A DNA stretch of 64,000 nucleotides from Acidimicrobiia bacterium. GTDB taxonomy: Bacteria > Actinomycetota > Acidimicrobiia > Acidimicrobiales > CAIXPF01. Within the stretch, counting starts at the first letter, position 1; every line of letters starts with the position of its first letter. Shown here piece by piece: positions 12,876 to 20,938 of this stretch. The stretch covers positions 310,001 through 374,000 of the forward strand of contig CANJRG010000002.1 in the NCBI GenBank assembly GCA_947476745.1, written 5' to 3'. The notes under the pieces are model-generated. The model did not search any database. It had not been told where the DNA came from and worked only from the letters and a program-made list of their open reading frames with translations. The position numbers were made by a program, and so were the translations under genes.

Positions 12876-13512
12876 GCATCGAGATGGTGCCCATGACGTC
12901 GTCGGAGCCCTTGGACGGGGCGGCGATCTCCACGATGCGCTCGTCGACGTCGTCGTATTCGAGGCGCAAGGCCCGGCACATGGTGGCGTGCAGGCGGTAG
13001 CTGGCGACGGCGTAGGTGAGCTCGATGATCGCAACCTCGCTCAACTCGGCCGCCAGCACACCGAACGTACCGTCCGGTACCCGCCCGCCGCCCAGCACGA
13101 GATCATCGGCATAAGCCAGGACCGCGCGCTCGAGCGTCGTGAACACGTCCGCCGCCGCACTGGCCCACGCCGGGATGGCAGCGATCTGGTCTTCGCGCAC
13201 CCCCGCAGCCCGTGCCGCCTTGCAGTGCTGGCTGAAGACGAACTGGCTCTGCGCCGCGAACCCGGCCCGGGTGAGCGCCAACTCGCGCAGCACCGGGGAC
13301 AACTCGCGATCGGGGCTGTTGAACAACCCGAACCCGGCCACCATGTGGTCGAGTAGCGCCGGCGTCTGGGCGAACACCGTCCACCAGTTGCCGGGGGTGC
13401 CGGTGGCGGTGCCCGGCTCGGCCACTGGGTCTCGGTCGCCGAAAAGCCGTTGGTACATCGGCAGCACCGGAACTGGTGCCTCACTGCGCGGGACCTGTCG
13501 AGTTCGTGTCAC
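12871..13512 (-). CDS. Carboxymuconolactone decarboxylase / AhpD-like family protein
   Basis: A 213-residue all-helical protein. The diagnostic stretch is REL...TRAGFAAQSQFVFSQHCKAARAAGV followed by ERAVLAYADDL, the usual CMD core. The CxxC peroxidase pair of AhpD is not present (single Cys in QHCK), so a decarboxylase-like or unknown role is more likely than alkylhydroperoxidase. The GTG at 13512 is the start; 53 bp separates it from the divergent VOC gene at 13566, so they may share a control region. The stop codon lies inside the last unit of an 8-bp tandem array. Confidence 0.87.
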   Translation of the reverse strand: MTRTRQVPRSEAPVPVLPMYQRLFGDRDPVAEPGTATGTPGNWWTVFAQTPALLDHMVAGFGLFNSPDRELSPVLRELALTRAGFAAQSQFVFSQHCKAARAAGVREDQIAAIPAWASAAADVFTTLERAVLAYADDLVLGGGRVPDGTFGVLAAELSEVAIIELTYAVASYRLHATMCRALRLEYDDVDERIVEIAAPSKGSDDVMGTISMR

Positions 13513-13565
13513 GGCGGTACTGTACGTGCTGCAGACCGAGCCCGAACCGACGAAGGGAAGGCGCC

Positions 13566-14141
13566 ATGCCCGAAAACAGCGAGTTCCAGTTCCGCGGGAT
13601 CAACCACCTGGCGCTGGTCTCCAGCGACATGGCCCGCACCGTCGACTTCTACACCAACGTGCTCGGCATGCCGCTGATCAAGACCCTCGAGATCCCCGGT
13701 GGGGCGCAGCACTTCTTCTTCGACTGCGGCAACGACACCAGCCTGGCGTTCTTCTGGTTCCCCCAGGCCCCTGCCGCGGTGCCGGGCATCTCCGCTGCGG
13801 CCAACATGCCCGGCAGCGGGCCGATCGTGTCGGCGCACGGCTCGATGAACCACGTGGCCTTCGACGTGTCGCCCGAGCAGTTCGACCAGTACGTCGACAA
13901 GCTCAAGGCCAAGGGCGTCGAGGTGTCGATGGTGCTCAACCACGACGACAGCGAGACCACCATCGCCCGGGAGCTGCACCCCGGCGTGTTCGTCCGCTCG
14001 GTGTACTTCCGTGATCCCGACGGGGTGGTGCTGGAGTTCGCCGCCTGGACCCGGACCTTCGGACCGCAGGACGTGCTCGTTGCCCCGGCCGATGCCGACG
14101 GACACCGGGTCGCCACCCCCGCCACCCCCGTCAGCGCCTGA
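13566..14141 (+). CDS. VOC-superfamily extradiol-dioxygenase-like protein
   Basis: A 191-residue protein beginning (after a short lead) GINHLALVSSDMARTVDFYTNVLGMPLIK and ending YFRDPDGVVLEFAAW, the two halves of the VOC fold. Candidate metal ligands are the first-strand His, the mid-protein MNHVAF His and the terminal Glu. This arrangement is like type I extradiol dioxygenases and glyoxalase I. ATG 13566 follows a purine-rich GAAGGGAAGG site. The C-terminal about 25 residues are low complexity. It is divergent from the AhpD-like gene. Confidence 0.88.
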   Translation: MPENSEFQFRGINHLALVSSDMARTVDFYTNVLGMPLIKTLEIPGGAQHFFFDCGNDTSLAFFWFPQAPAAVPGISAAANMPGSGPIVSAHGSMNHVAFDVSPEQFDQYVDKLKAKGVEVSMVLNHDDSETTIARELHPGVFVRSVYFRDPDGVVLEFAAWTRTFGPQDVLVAPADADGHRVATPATPVSA

Positions 14142-14215
14142 CCCGCCGGACGTACGGCCCGGCCCCGGACCGGACGGGCCGCGAACGGACCCGCCACGAC
14201 GCCACAGACGCGACA

Positions 14216-14267
14216 CGGCCCGCCAGGCATGGCCCGGGAGCAGTTCCCGGTCGGGCCTGGCGGGCCG
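14216..14267. terminator. Bidirectional hairpin terminator
   Basis: A perfect 13-bp stem (arms 14216-14228 and 14255-14267), with a nested GGCCC/GGGCC pairing inside, sits between two convergent genes (stops at 14141 and 14275). It has no long T tract on either side, as is common in high-GC actinobacteria. Confidence 0.75.
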
Positions 14268-14274
14268 TCGGCGT

Positions 14275-14646
14275 TCACTCGCCCTTGAGGGCCTTCATGA
14301 ACATGCCGTTGTCGAAGTAGTCACGCCAGAACGTGATCTTGCCGTCGTCGACCTCCCACACCCCGGTGACGGGCAGGGCGAGGGCCTTGCCCTTCATCTC
14401 GAAGCGGTCGATGCGCTCGTTCATGACGACGTTGCCGGTGCATGCCTGGCGCAGGACCTCGAACTCCACCGGGCCCTTGCTGCGGAACATCGGGCCGAGG
14501 AACTCGAGCATCTTCTCGTGGCCGCGCATGTCGCCGATCGGCACGTTGTCGTAATAGCAGTCCTCTGCGACCAGCGCCATGGCGGCGTCCTGATCCTTGC
14601 GGCCGACCGCCGCGATGAAGTCGTTGACGACTTGCTCTGCACTCAT
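14275..14646 (-). CDS. Limonene-1,2-epoxide hydrolase-like SnoaL/NTF2-fold protein
   Basis: A 123-residue single-domain protein. The order DCYYDNVPIGDMRG, NERIDRFEMKG, VTGVWEVDDGKITFWRDYFD is the signature of limonene-epoxide-hydrolase-type proteins, whose Asp-Arg-Asp catalytic set lies in the NERxDRF and WRDYFD motifs; both are visible here. It would open an epoxide to a diol in the cytoplasm, although many relatives are uncharacterised. ATG 14646 is preceded by a G-rich stretch. It is divergent from the thiamine-diphosphate enzyme pair, with 108 bp between the starts. Confidence 0.83.
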   Translation of the reverse strand: MSAEQVVNDFIAAVGRKDQDAAMALVAEDCYYDNVPIGDMRGHEKMLEFLGPMFRSKGPVEFEVLRQACTGNVVMNERIDRFEMKGKALALPVTGVWEVDDGKITFWRDYFDNGMFMKALKGE

Positions 14647-14754
14647 CGGAGAACCCCCTAGTAGCCGTGGTCACCCGACCGTAGTGGCTGGCGGACCACC
14701 GAGGCGCACGACCAGACTGCGACCGTCCTTCCGATCGACAGGAAGCGGGGCGGC

Positions 14755-15294
14755 ATGACAGCGCAGTGGGTGCCCGAGGTGTGGCAGACACTCCTCGACC
14801 ACGACATCCGGCAGGTGGCCTACGTGCCCGATGCCGGCCTCGCCGCCCTGATCGAGCTGGCCCAGGCCGAGCCACAGGTCCTCGCCGTGCCGTTGTCCAC
14901 CGAGGAGGAGGGTGTCGCGGTCCTGGCCGGCGCCTGGCTGGGCGGCCAACGGGGTGCGCTGCTGATGCAGTCGAGCGGGGTCGGCAACTGCATCAACCTG
15001 CTCAGCCTCGCCCGGACCTGCCGCTTCCCGCTGCTGATGCTGGTCACCATGCGGGGCCAGTGGGGGGAACGCAACCCGTGGCAGGTGCCCATGGGCAGCA
15101 TCACCAAGGCGGTGTTGGAACAAGCCGGGACACTGGTGTTCGAGGTGACCGAAGCCGATCGGGTGTCCGAGACGGTGTCCGCCGCCGCGGCCATGGCCTT
15201 CACCGGCCCTGCTGCGGTGGCCGTGCTGATCGGCCAGCGGGTGCTGGGCGCCAAGGCCTTCGCCGAGGCCGTGCAGACGGGCCAGCCCCGATGA
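14755..15294 (+). CDS. Thiamine-diphosphate enzyme, PYR-domain subunit (sulfopyruvate/phosphonopyruvate decarboxylase alpha-like)
   Basis: A 179-residue stand-alone PYR domain. It has the cofactor-activating Glu in LSTEEEGVAVLAGAWLGG and the SSGVGNCINLL loop. Separate PYR and PP polypeptides are known for sulfopyruvate decarboxylase (ComD/ComE) and some phosphonopyruvate decarboxylases. The next gene, overlapping by ATGA, supplies the PP domain, so the two form one heteromeric enzyme. Substrate is probably a small 2-oxo acid with a charged head group, but the identity is inferred from architecture only. ATG 14755 follows GGAAGCGGGG. Confidence 0.85.
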   Translation: MTAQWVPEVWQTLLDHDIRQVAYVPDAGLAALIELAQAEPQVLAVPLSTEEEGVAVLAGAWLGGQRGALLMQSSGVGNCINLLSLARTCRFPLLMLVTMRGQWGERNPWQVPMGSITKAVLEQAGTLVFEVTEADRVSETVSAAAAMAFTGPAAVAVLIGQRVLGAKAFAEAVQTGQPR

Positions 15295-15902
15295 GCGACA
15301 CGCCGATCGACGAGGGTCGCGCCGACCACTATCCGCTGGCACGCCGTGCCGTGGTGGCGGCGCTGCTCGCCGACGCCGGGGGCCTACTGGTGGTGACCGG
15401 GCTGGGCGCCCCGGCGTGGGACGCCACCGCCGCCGGCGACCGTGACCTGACCTTCCCGCTGTGGGGGGCGATGGGCGGGGCGGTGTCGATGGGCCTCGGC
15501 CTGGCCCTGGCCCGGCCCGAGAACCGGGTCCTGGTGCTCACCGGCGACGGCGAGCTGCTGATGGGGCTCGGGTCGTTGTCCACCGTCGGCCACCAGCAGC
15601 CCGCCAATCTCGCCGTGGTCGTGCTCGACAACGAGCGCTACGGCGAGACCGGGGGCCAGCGAACCCATACCGCCCGCCACACCGACCTCGCCGCGGTCGC
15701 CGCGGCCTGCGGTTGGCCGAGCACGTGGACGGTACGTGACCACGCTGCGGCGGCGGAGCTGCCCTCGAGGCTGTGGGACGCCGCTGGGCCGCGTCTGGCG
15801 GTGGTCAAGGTGGCCGCCGCCAACGAGCCGCTGGTGATGCCCCCACGGGACGGGGTGTGGTTGAAGGAGCGGTTCCGCCGGGCGTTGCTCGACCAGCCGT
15901 GA
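15291..15902 (+). CDS. Thiamine-diphosphate enzyme, PP-domain subunit (ComE-like)
   Basis: A 203-residue partner of the preceding gene. The thiamine-diphosphate motif begins GDGELLMGLGS (residues 85-95) and closes with LDN at 112-114, followed by ERYGETGGQ, typical of the phosphonopyruvate/sulfopyruvate/acetolactate decarboxylase group. The start codon overlaps the upstream stop, giving coupled 1:1 synthesis. No sulfolactate or phosphonate biosynthetic genes lie nearby, so a specific pathway is not assigned. Confidence 0.86.
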   Translation: MSDTPIDEGRADHYPLARRAVVAALLADAGGLLVVTGLGAPAWDATAAGDRDLTFPLWGAMGGAVSMGLGLALARPENRVLVLTGDGELLMGLGSLSTVGHQQPANLAVVVLDNERYGETGGQRTHTARHTDLAAVAAACGWPSTWTVRDHAAAAELPSRLWDAAGPRLAVVKVAAANEPLVMPPRDGVWLKERFRRALLDQP

Positions 15903-16067
15903 TCGCTGCTGTCCCCACCGTCACCCCACCCGGACTAGGTCAGATCGCCCGGCGCGGGGAACACCGCACCCGCTGAATCCTTTGGGGTCCGGACCGAACT
16001 GCTGGCGGGTCCACCACGTGACCTCCTGTCGAAGCCGGACCCAACCCGGCTGGCAGAAGGGCGAGCC

Positions 16068-17714
16068 ATGGCGGGCGCAAACTCCAAAGAAGCGACGGTA
16101 GGCGCTTCGCTGATCGCGGTGTTGGCATTGCTCAGCCTCGTCCTCGTAGCCCCGATCCGGTTGATCGGCGAACGCGAACGCGAGCGCGGACCTGACGGCG
16201 AGGCGCAGGAGGAAGACGGCGAACGCGAGTTCCCGGCTGCGCTCCGCGGCCATCTCGAGGAACTGATCCAGACGAGGGTCGGCCACGACCTCGGTGAGGG
16301 ACCCGGCTCCGCCGAGGACGCCAAGCTCGCTGCCATGGCCTACCCGGCCGACGACATCGAGGCCCAGACGCTGGCCGGGATGCGAACGGCGGCGAAGGCC
16401 ACCAGCGCCGACGCCGCCGTCGGTGAAGCCGCCACGGCGCGCTGGACCAGCGTCGGTCCGACCGAGGCGATCTATCCCGCCACCAGGTTCCGCAATTCCG
16501 GCAGCTACCTCCCGGCGCGCTACGTGGCGGGCGGCCGCACCACGGCGGTAGCCATTTCGCCGTCCTGTAAACCCGGGTCCTGTCTCTTCTACGTCGGTGC
16601 GGCAGGAGGGGGCATCTGGCGGACGAAGGATGTCCTGGCCAGCGAACCGCGCTGGGAATACGTCTCGGGCTCCTTCGCCATCGTCCCGGGCGAACCGAAC
16701 GTCGTCTACGCCGCCACCACGATCGCCGGCCGGAGCGCCTCGTCGACCTGCTGCACCGGCCTGACCCGCATCATCCCCGGCGCCCCGCAGTGGGGCCTCT
16801 ACAAGTCGACCAACGCCGGAGCCACCTGGACCCAGATCAACCCGCCGCTGGTGTGCTCCGACACGGTGACCGCCTCCCGCCCGGAGACCGCAGTGGCCAA
16901 GCTGCCCAACGGCATCCACCCCGATCAGCACGCGCTCGTGGTCAACCCGAACTTCCGTTTCCACACCTATAACGACGCCAGCCCGGACGTCAACTTCTCC
17001 GCCGGTGCAATGTCGGACTGGAACTGGATCGGCGATCCCATCTACGGCTGGCCCGACAACCTCCTCTACATCCCGATCATCGCGGACTCCAAGGTGAGCG
17101 GCACGATGTTCGCCGGCACCTCGGTCGGTGTCTGGCGGACCAAGACCAACGGTATGGGCACCATGACCCGCAGCGAGTTCCGCAGCCACTGCAACGAATG
17201 GACGGGGGACTTCGCCGTCGTCTGCGGCGACTGGGAGGTGCTCGGGTCCTCCGCCCTCGCCGCCCTCGCCGGCGTCGTCTCCGCCATCGAGCGCGCACCG
17301 TGGGACAACTCAACGATGTGGGTGGCGACCTCGACGGGCGGGGTCTACCTCTCCCGCAACGCAGCGGCCGAGCCGGCATCGGCCGTGGCCTTCACCCGGC
17401 TGGACACCGTCTCTGGCGGGCTGGCCCCGAACCGCTTCGTCAGCGGCGGCTCGGTCACCTGGGTCGACCGGTCCTACGACTACGGCGAGCGGCCGATGAC
17501 CGACGTGGCGTACGACCATCCCACCGGCGATCTGTACGGATCGAGCGATTTCGGGGTCTTCCGGCTCGCTGCCGGAACGACGGATTGGACCGCATCAGGC
17601 TCCGGAATGCCCAACCTCGAGGTGTCGGGCCTCACCATCGTGCCCAACGAGCGCATCCTCTATGCCGCCACCCATGGCCAAGGGGCTTGGAGCCTGAACC
17701 TGCCGAAGCGCTAG
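16068..17714 (+). CDS. Secreted or membrane-anchored sialidase-like beta-propeller protein
   Basis: 548 residues. The N-terminus has one hydrophobic segment (about residues 11-31) after a short basic start, then a highly charged linker, consistent with a signal anchor. From about residue 125 the sequence is a BNR/VPS10-like propeller: YVGAAGGGIWRTKD, an Asp-box STNAGATW, GIHPDQHALVV, VWRTKTNG and a last blade ending AATHGQGAWSL. Such proteins are usually longer (800-1000 residues); several blades look shortened, so this may be a reduced copy. The catalytic residues of true sialidases are not evident. Function unknown, outside the membrane. Confidence 0.75.
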   Translation: MAGANSKEATVGASLIAVLALLSLVLVAPIRLIGERERERGPDGEAQEEDGEREFPAALRGHLEELIQTRVGHDLGEGPGSAEDAKLAAMAYPADDIEAQTLAGMRTAAKATSADAAVGEAATARWTSVGPTEAIYPATRFRNSGSYLPARYVAGGRTTAVAISPSCKPGSCLFYVGAAGGGIWRTKDVLASEPRWEYVSGSFAIVPGEPNVVYAATTIAGRSASSTCCTGLTRIIPGAPQWGLYKSTNAGATWTQINPPLVCSDTVTASRPETAVAKLPNGIHPDQHALVVNPNFRFHTYNDASPDVNFSAGAMSDWNWIGDPIYGWPDNLLYIPIIADSKVSGTMFAGTSVGVWRTKTNGMGTMTRSEFRSHCNEWTGDFAVVCGDWEVLGSSALAALAGVVSAIERAPWDNSTMWVATSTGGVYLSRNAAAEPASAVAFTRLDTVSGGLAPNRFVSGGSVTWVDRSYDYGERPMTDVAYDHPTGDLYGSSDFGVFRLAAGTTDWTASGSGMPNLEVSGLTIVPNERILYAATHGQGAWSLNLPKR

Positions 17715-17746
17715 TCGTGTTCGCTGGGGACCCTGTCGCTACCCGG

Positions 17747-17774
17747 GGACGCGGCCGCTGGCCGCGGGGCGTCC
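17747..17774. terminator. Hairpin between convergent genes
   Basis: A palindromic GC-rich segment (GGACGC to GCGTCC, with an inner GGCC/GGCC pairing around 17753-17763) lies between stops at 17714 and 17781. It probably serves both genes. Confidence 0.55.
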
Positions 17775-17780
17775 TGCGGT

Positions 17781-18179
17781 TCAGCCGATGCGCTGGAACT
17801 CGTCGGCACCGGCGAGGATCGCTCCCCACACGTCGCCGTCACCGGCCGCCGACTGCACCGGTCGGGCCAGGTGCCACAGGCTCACCAGCCGCTCGCCGCG
17901 TTCGTCGGCGACGTGATGGCCCGACCAGGCCCCCACCGAACCGTGCGGGCTGAAGTCGACGGCGAACGCGAAGGCGTCGCCGATCGCGTACCCCGCGAGC
18001 GCGTAGACGCGGTCGGGATGTGGGCTGCGGACCCCCGAGCGGAACGTGCCGCTCAGCGCATGGCCGCCGGGATCGGCCTGAAGCTCCATGACCGACCCCA
18101 ACCGGTTCTGCCACCGGCCGACGAGCCTGGTCGCACCACCCTGTTCCTGCAGGCCCCGCAACTGCGCCTCGATCGCCAT
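17781..18179 (-). CDS. Avidin/streptavidin-family protein without signal peptide
   Basis: A 132-residue single beta-barrel. It aligns along its length with streptavidin: GRWQNRLGS (21-29), LSGTFRSGV (42-50), AFAVDF (71-76), WSG (85-87), RLVSLWHL (97-104), VWGAILAGADEF (117-128). Equivalents of the biotin contacts Asn23, Ser27, Ser45, Val47, Ser88, Trp92, Trp108, Leu110, Trp120 and Asp128 are kept; Tyr43 and Trp79 are replaced by Phe and Thr90 by Gly. Known avidins are secreted, but here the N-terminus (MAIEAQLRGLQEQGG) has no hydrophobic segment, and no upstream in-frame start restores one. It would bind biotin or a biotin-like ligand in the cytoplasm. It converges on the propeller gene. Confidence 0.88.
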   Translation of the reverse strand: MAIEAQLRGLQEQGGATRLVGRWQNRLGSVMELQADPGGHALSGTFRSGVRSPHPDRVYALAGYAIGDAFAFAVDFSPHGSVGAWSGHHVADERGERLVSLWHLARPVQSAAGDGDVWGAILAGADEFQRIG

Positions 18180-18276
18180 GACCGCGTCCTCCCTGTGTCC
18201 GCTCCGATCGTGCCCTGGATCGGCCCTGGGGTGAAGGGGCCAAGGTCCCCCTCCGGCCCGCCGCACGTCGCCGCGC

Positions 18277-18342
18277 CGAATCGACGGCGAATCGTCGCGA
18301 TCGTTTCGACGAAACCCGTTGCATCGAATCGACGGCGAATCG
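18277..18342. repeat. Two identical 18-bp CGAATCG paired boxes
   Basis: CGAATCGACGGCGAATCG occurs at 18277-18294 and again at 18325-18342, in the gap between divergent avidin and crotonase genes. Each is a direct pair of CGAATCG boxes 11 bp apart. The same arrangement occurs at seven other places in the window. It may be an operator or a chromosomal structural motif. Confidence 0.9.
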
Positions 18343-18410
18343 CTACGACGGGCGGGGTTAGGCTGTTGGCGGCGCGACCGGAGGCTCCCGTCCGGTCGGC
18401 TGGAGCTGCC

Positions 18411-19091
18411 ATGACTGCTGCTGAGGACCTCGTCCTGCTCGACCGACCCGCCCCCGAGGTGGCGCGCCTCACCCTCAACCGGCCCGAGCGGCACAACGCC
18501 CTGTCGATCGCTCTGCGCGACCGCTTCAGCGACCACTGCGACAGCATCGCCGCCGACACCACCGTCAAGGCTCTCATCGTGGCCGGGCTCGGCCCGACCT
18601 TCAGCGCCGGGTTCGACCTGGGCGAGTTCGAGTCCGACGATCCCGACCACCAGCGGAGGTTGTGGGCCTCCGCCGACCGCTTCCACCAGGCGATCGTGAC
18701 CTTCCCGGTCCCGACGATTGCCGCGGTGCACGGCCCGGCCATCGCCGGCGGGTTCGACGTCGCCACCATGTGCGACCTCCGGGTGGTCGCCACCACCGCC
18801 CGCTTCGCCCGCCCCGAGTTCGCCTGGGGCGACATCCTCTACGGCGTCCTGCACGACCTGGTGGGTGGGGCCATCGCCCGGGAGCTGACCCTGGCCCCCT
18901 GCGACCTCGACGCCCACGAGGCCTGGGCGAAAGGCCTGGTCACCAGGCTCGTCGAGCCCGAAACGGTGGCGGCGACGGCGCTCGAGCTGGCCCGATCGGC
19001 CGCCCTGGCACCCCGCGACAAGCTGGTCAACGCCAAGGCCAAGGTGCTTCGGCGTCTGGCGCTGGGCACCACCGAGACGCTGCAGATGTAG
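18411..19091 (+). CDS. Enoyl-CoA hydratase/isomerase (crotonase) family protein
   Basis: A 226-residue crotonase. The first oxyanion-hole strand is GPTFSAGFDLGEF, the second VHGPAIAGGFDVATMCDLRV. These bind the acyl-CoA thioester carbonyl. The usual catalytic Glu region reads ARPEFAWGDILYG. It is somewhat shorter than the 255-270 typical, mostly at the C-terminus, and ends KLVNAKAKVLRRLALGTTETLQM. It may hydrate, isomerise or hydrolyse a CoA thioester. Two 18-bp paired boxes lie upstream of its ATG. Confidence 0.88.
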   Translation: MTAAEDLVLLDRPAPEVARLTLNRPERHNALSIALRDRFSDHCDSIAADTTVKALIVAGLGPTFSAGFDLGEFESDDPDHQRRLWASADRFHQAIVTFPVPTIAAVHGPAIAGGFDVATMCDLRVVATTARFARPEFAWGDILYGVLHDLVGGAIARELTLAPCDLDAHEAWAKGLVTRLVEPETVAATALELARSAALAPRDKLVNAKAKVLRRLALGTTETLQM

Positions 19092-19148
19092 CCGAGCCAA
19101 GCTGGGACAGCCCAGCTGTCCAGCGGGTTCTGCGACGGCCCGGACCGG

Positions 19149-20831
19149 TCAGCGCCCGGCGCCGCCACGGATCAGGCGACCCGGCATGGCGCCGGTGTGC
19201 TCGCCGTTCTCGTAGGTGACCTCGCCGTTGCACACCGTCATGGTGTAGCCCTGCGCCCGCTGGATGAGACGCTTGCCGCCGGCGGGCAGGTCGTAGACCA
19301 TCTCGGGGTCCTCGAGGCAGAGGTTGTCGTAGTCGATGAGGTTGAGGTCGGCCCGGTACCCGGGGGCGATGACGCCGCGGTCGGTGAGCCCGTAGAGCTC
19401 GGCGGTGTCCTGGGTCATCTTGTGCACCACGAACTCGACCGGCATGGTGTCGCCCTTCGTGCGATCCCGGGTCATGTACGCCAGCATGTAGGTGGGCACG
19501 CTGGCGTCGCAGAGCACCCCGCAGTGGGCGCCCCCGTCGGACAGGCCGAACACCGAGTGCTGGTGCTTGATGGCCTCGATCTGCATCTCGAGATCGCCAT
19601 TGTACTTGCCGAACAGGAACAGGATCGGCCGCTGATCGGCCATCACGTCCATCAGCGCCTCGCGGACGTGGATGCCCCGGGCCTCGGCGATGCCGGCGAT
19701 GGAGTCCTCGTAGGAGGGTTCGTAGCTGAGGTCGGTCGGCAGCACGTACATCTTGTGCCACGTCGAGATCATCTTGTTGGTGTCCGCGAAACGCGATGTC
19801 TTGGCATCGTCGGCGAGCACCTTGGCCCGGAAGGCGGGGTCGAGCAGCATGGCCCGCTGCTCGTCGTAGGGCAGGTCCTTGATCCCGGCGTACGCCGGGA
19901 ACTGCCGCATCGGGTTGAGGGTGCCCTCCAGGGTCATCAGCACCGAGGCCGGACGGGCGCCCACCTGCGGCCGGATCTGCAGGCCCTCGGCGTTCAGCTT
20001 GTCGGCGAGGTCCCAGATGCCCTTCACCGCGCCGGCAGCGGGAACCAGGAAGGTCATCGGACGGCCGGTGAGCCGGGCGATGTGCTCGATCCAGGACAGC
20101 TCCTCGGCCTTGTCGAGGTGGTCGGAGATGACCTCGATGGCACCATGATCGAGCCCGACGAAGGCCTCGGCGATGGCCACCATCTCGTCGGCCGCGGCGT
20201 TGGTGCCCGGCACCAGGTTGCCCGCCTTGTCGAGGTGGCCGTAGAACCGCGAGGTCGAGAACCCGAGCGCCCCGTCGACCAGGGCCTGGCGGGTGATCTC
20301 GGACATCGCCGTCATGTCCTCGGCGGTGGCGTCGTCGTAGCAGCGCTCACCCATCACGTAGTGCCGCAGCGCCACGTGGGGCACCTGGGCGCCGATGTCG
20401 ATGGTGTAGGGCGTGTCGATGGTGTCGAGGTACTCGCCGAAGCTCTCCCAGCCCCACGGCATGCCCTCGTGCAACGCCGTGCCGGGGATGTCCTCGACAC
20501 TCTCCATCAGCTCGACCAGCTGGTCCTCGCTGCCGGGCCGCACCGGGGCGAAGCCCACGCCGCAGTTCCCCATCACCACGGTGGTCACCCCGTGCCAGCT
20601 CGATGGCGTCACCTGCTTGTCCCAGCAGACCTGACCGTCGAAGTGGGTGTGGATGTCCACGAAGCCCGGGGTCAACAGCTGCCCACCGGCATCGACCACC
20701 CGCTTGGCCGCACGGCCTCGCAACTGGCCGACCTCGGTGATGCGGCCATCCTTGACCGCCACGTCGGCGACGAAACCCGGTGCGCCGGTGCCGTCGACCA
20801 CGAAGGCATTGCTGATGAGCAGATCGTCCAC
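19149..20831 (-). CDS. N-acyl-D-amino-acid deacylase-type amidohydrolase
   Basis: 560 residues of the amidohydrolase superfamily. The metal motif HTHFDGQVCWD follows the first barrel strand (VVDAGGQLLTPGFVDIHTH). The Cys of GNCGVGFAP and the Asp of GLSDGGAHCG are the positions used by D-aminoacylases for metal binding and proton transfer. The small N- and C-terminal beta domain is complete, with GYRADLNLIDYD near the end. It would hydrolyse an N-acyl bond or cyclic amide; D-amino-acid specificity is not certain in this large subgroup. It diverges from the crotonase at 20939 with 107 bp between. Confidence 0.9.
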   Translation of the reverse strand: MDDLLISNAFVVDGTGAPGFVADVAVKDGRITEVGQLRGRAAKRVVDAGGQLLTPGFVDIHTHFDGQVCWDKQVTPSSWHGVTTVVMGNCGVGFAPVRPGSEDQLVELMESVEDIPGTALHEGMPWGWESFGEYLDTIDTPYTIDIGAQVPHVALRHYVMGERCYDDATAEDMTAMSEITRQALVDGALGFSTSRFYGHLDKAGNLVPGTNAAADEMVAIAEAFVGLDHGAIEVISDHLDKAEELSWIEHIARLTGRPMTFLVPAAGAVKGIWDLADKLNAEGLQIRPQVGARPASVLMTLEGTLNPMRQFPAYAGIKDLPYDEQRAMLLDPAFRAKVLADDAKTSRFADTNKMISTWHKMYVLPTDLSYEPSYEDSIAGIAEARGIHVREALMDVMADQRPILFLFGKYNGDLEMQIEAIKHQHSVFGLSDGGAHCGVLCDASVPTYMLAYMTRDRTKGDTMPVEFVVHKMTQDTAELYGLTDRGVIAPGYRADLNLIDYDNLCLEDPEMVYDLPAGGKRLIQRAQGYTMTVCNGEVTYENGEHTGAMPGRLIRGGAGR

Positions 20832-20938
20832 GAAAATCCCCCCGGAAAGCGAACAGTGCCACGTGCACCTATGCCAGGAGCGTACCGTCTGTGGGGCGCG
20901 GGGGCCTACCCCGCGCGCGGGAGCAGACAGGAGTCCCC

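Noticed and set aside
20896-20916. GCGCGGGG/CCCCGCGC hairpin as a riboswitch
   Set aside because: A single GC hairpin in a 107-bp divergent gap shows no known riboswitch core. It may be chance in GC-rich DNA.
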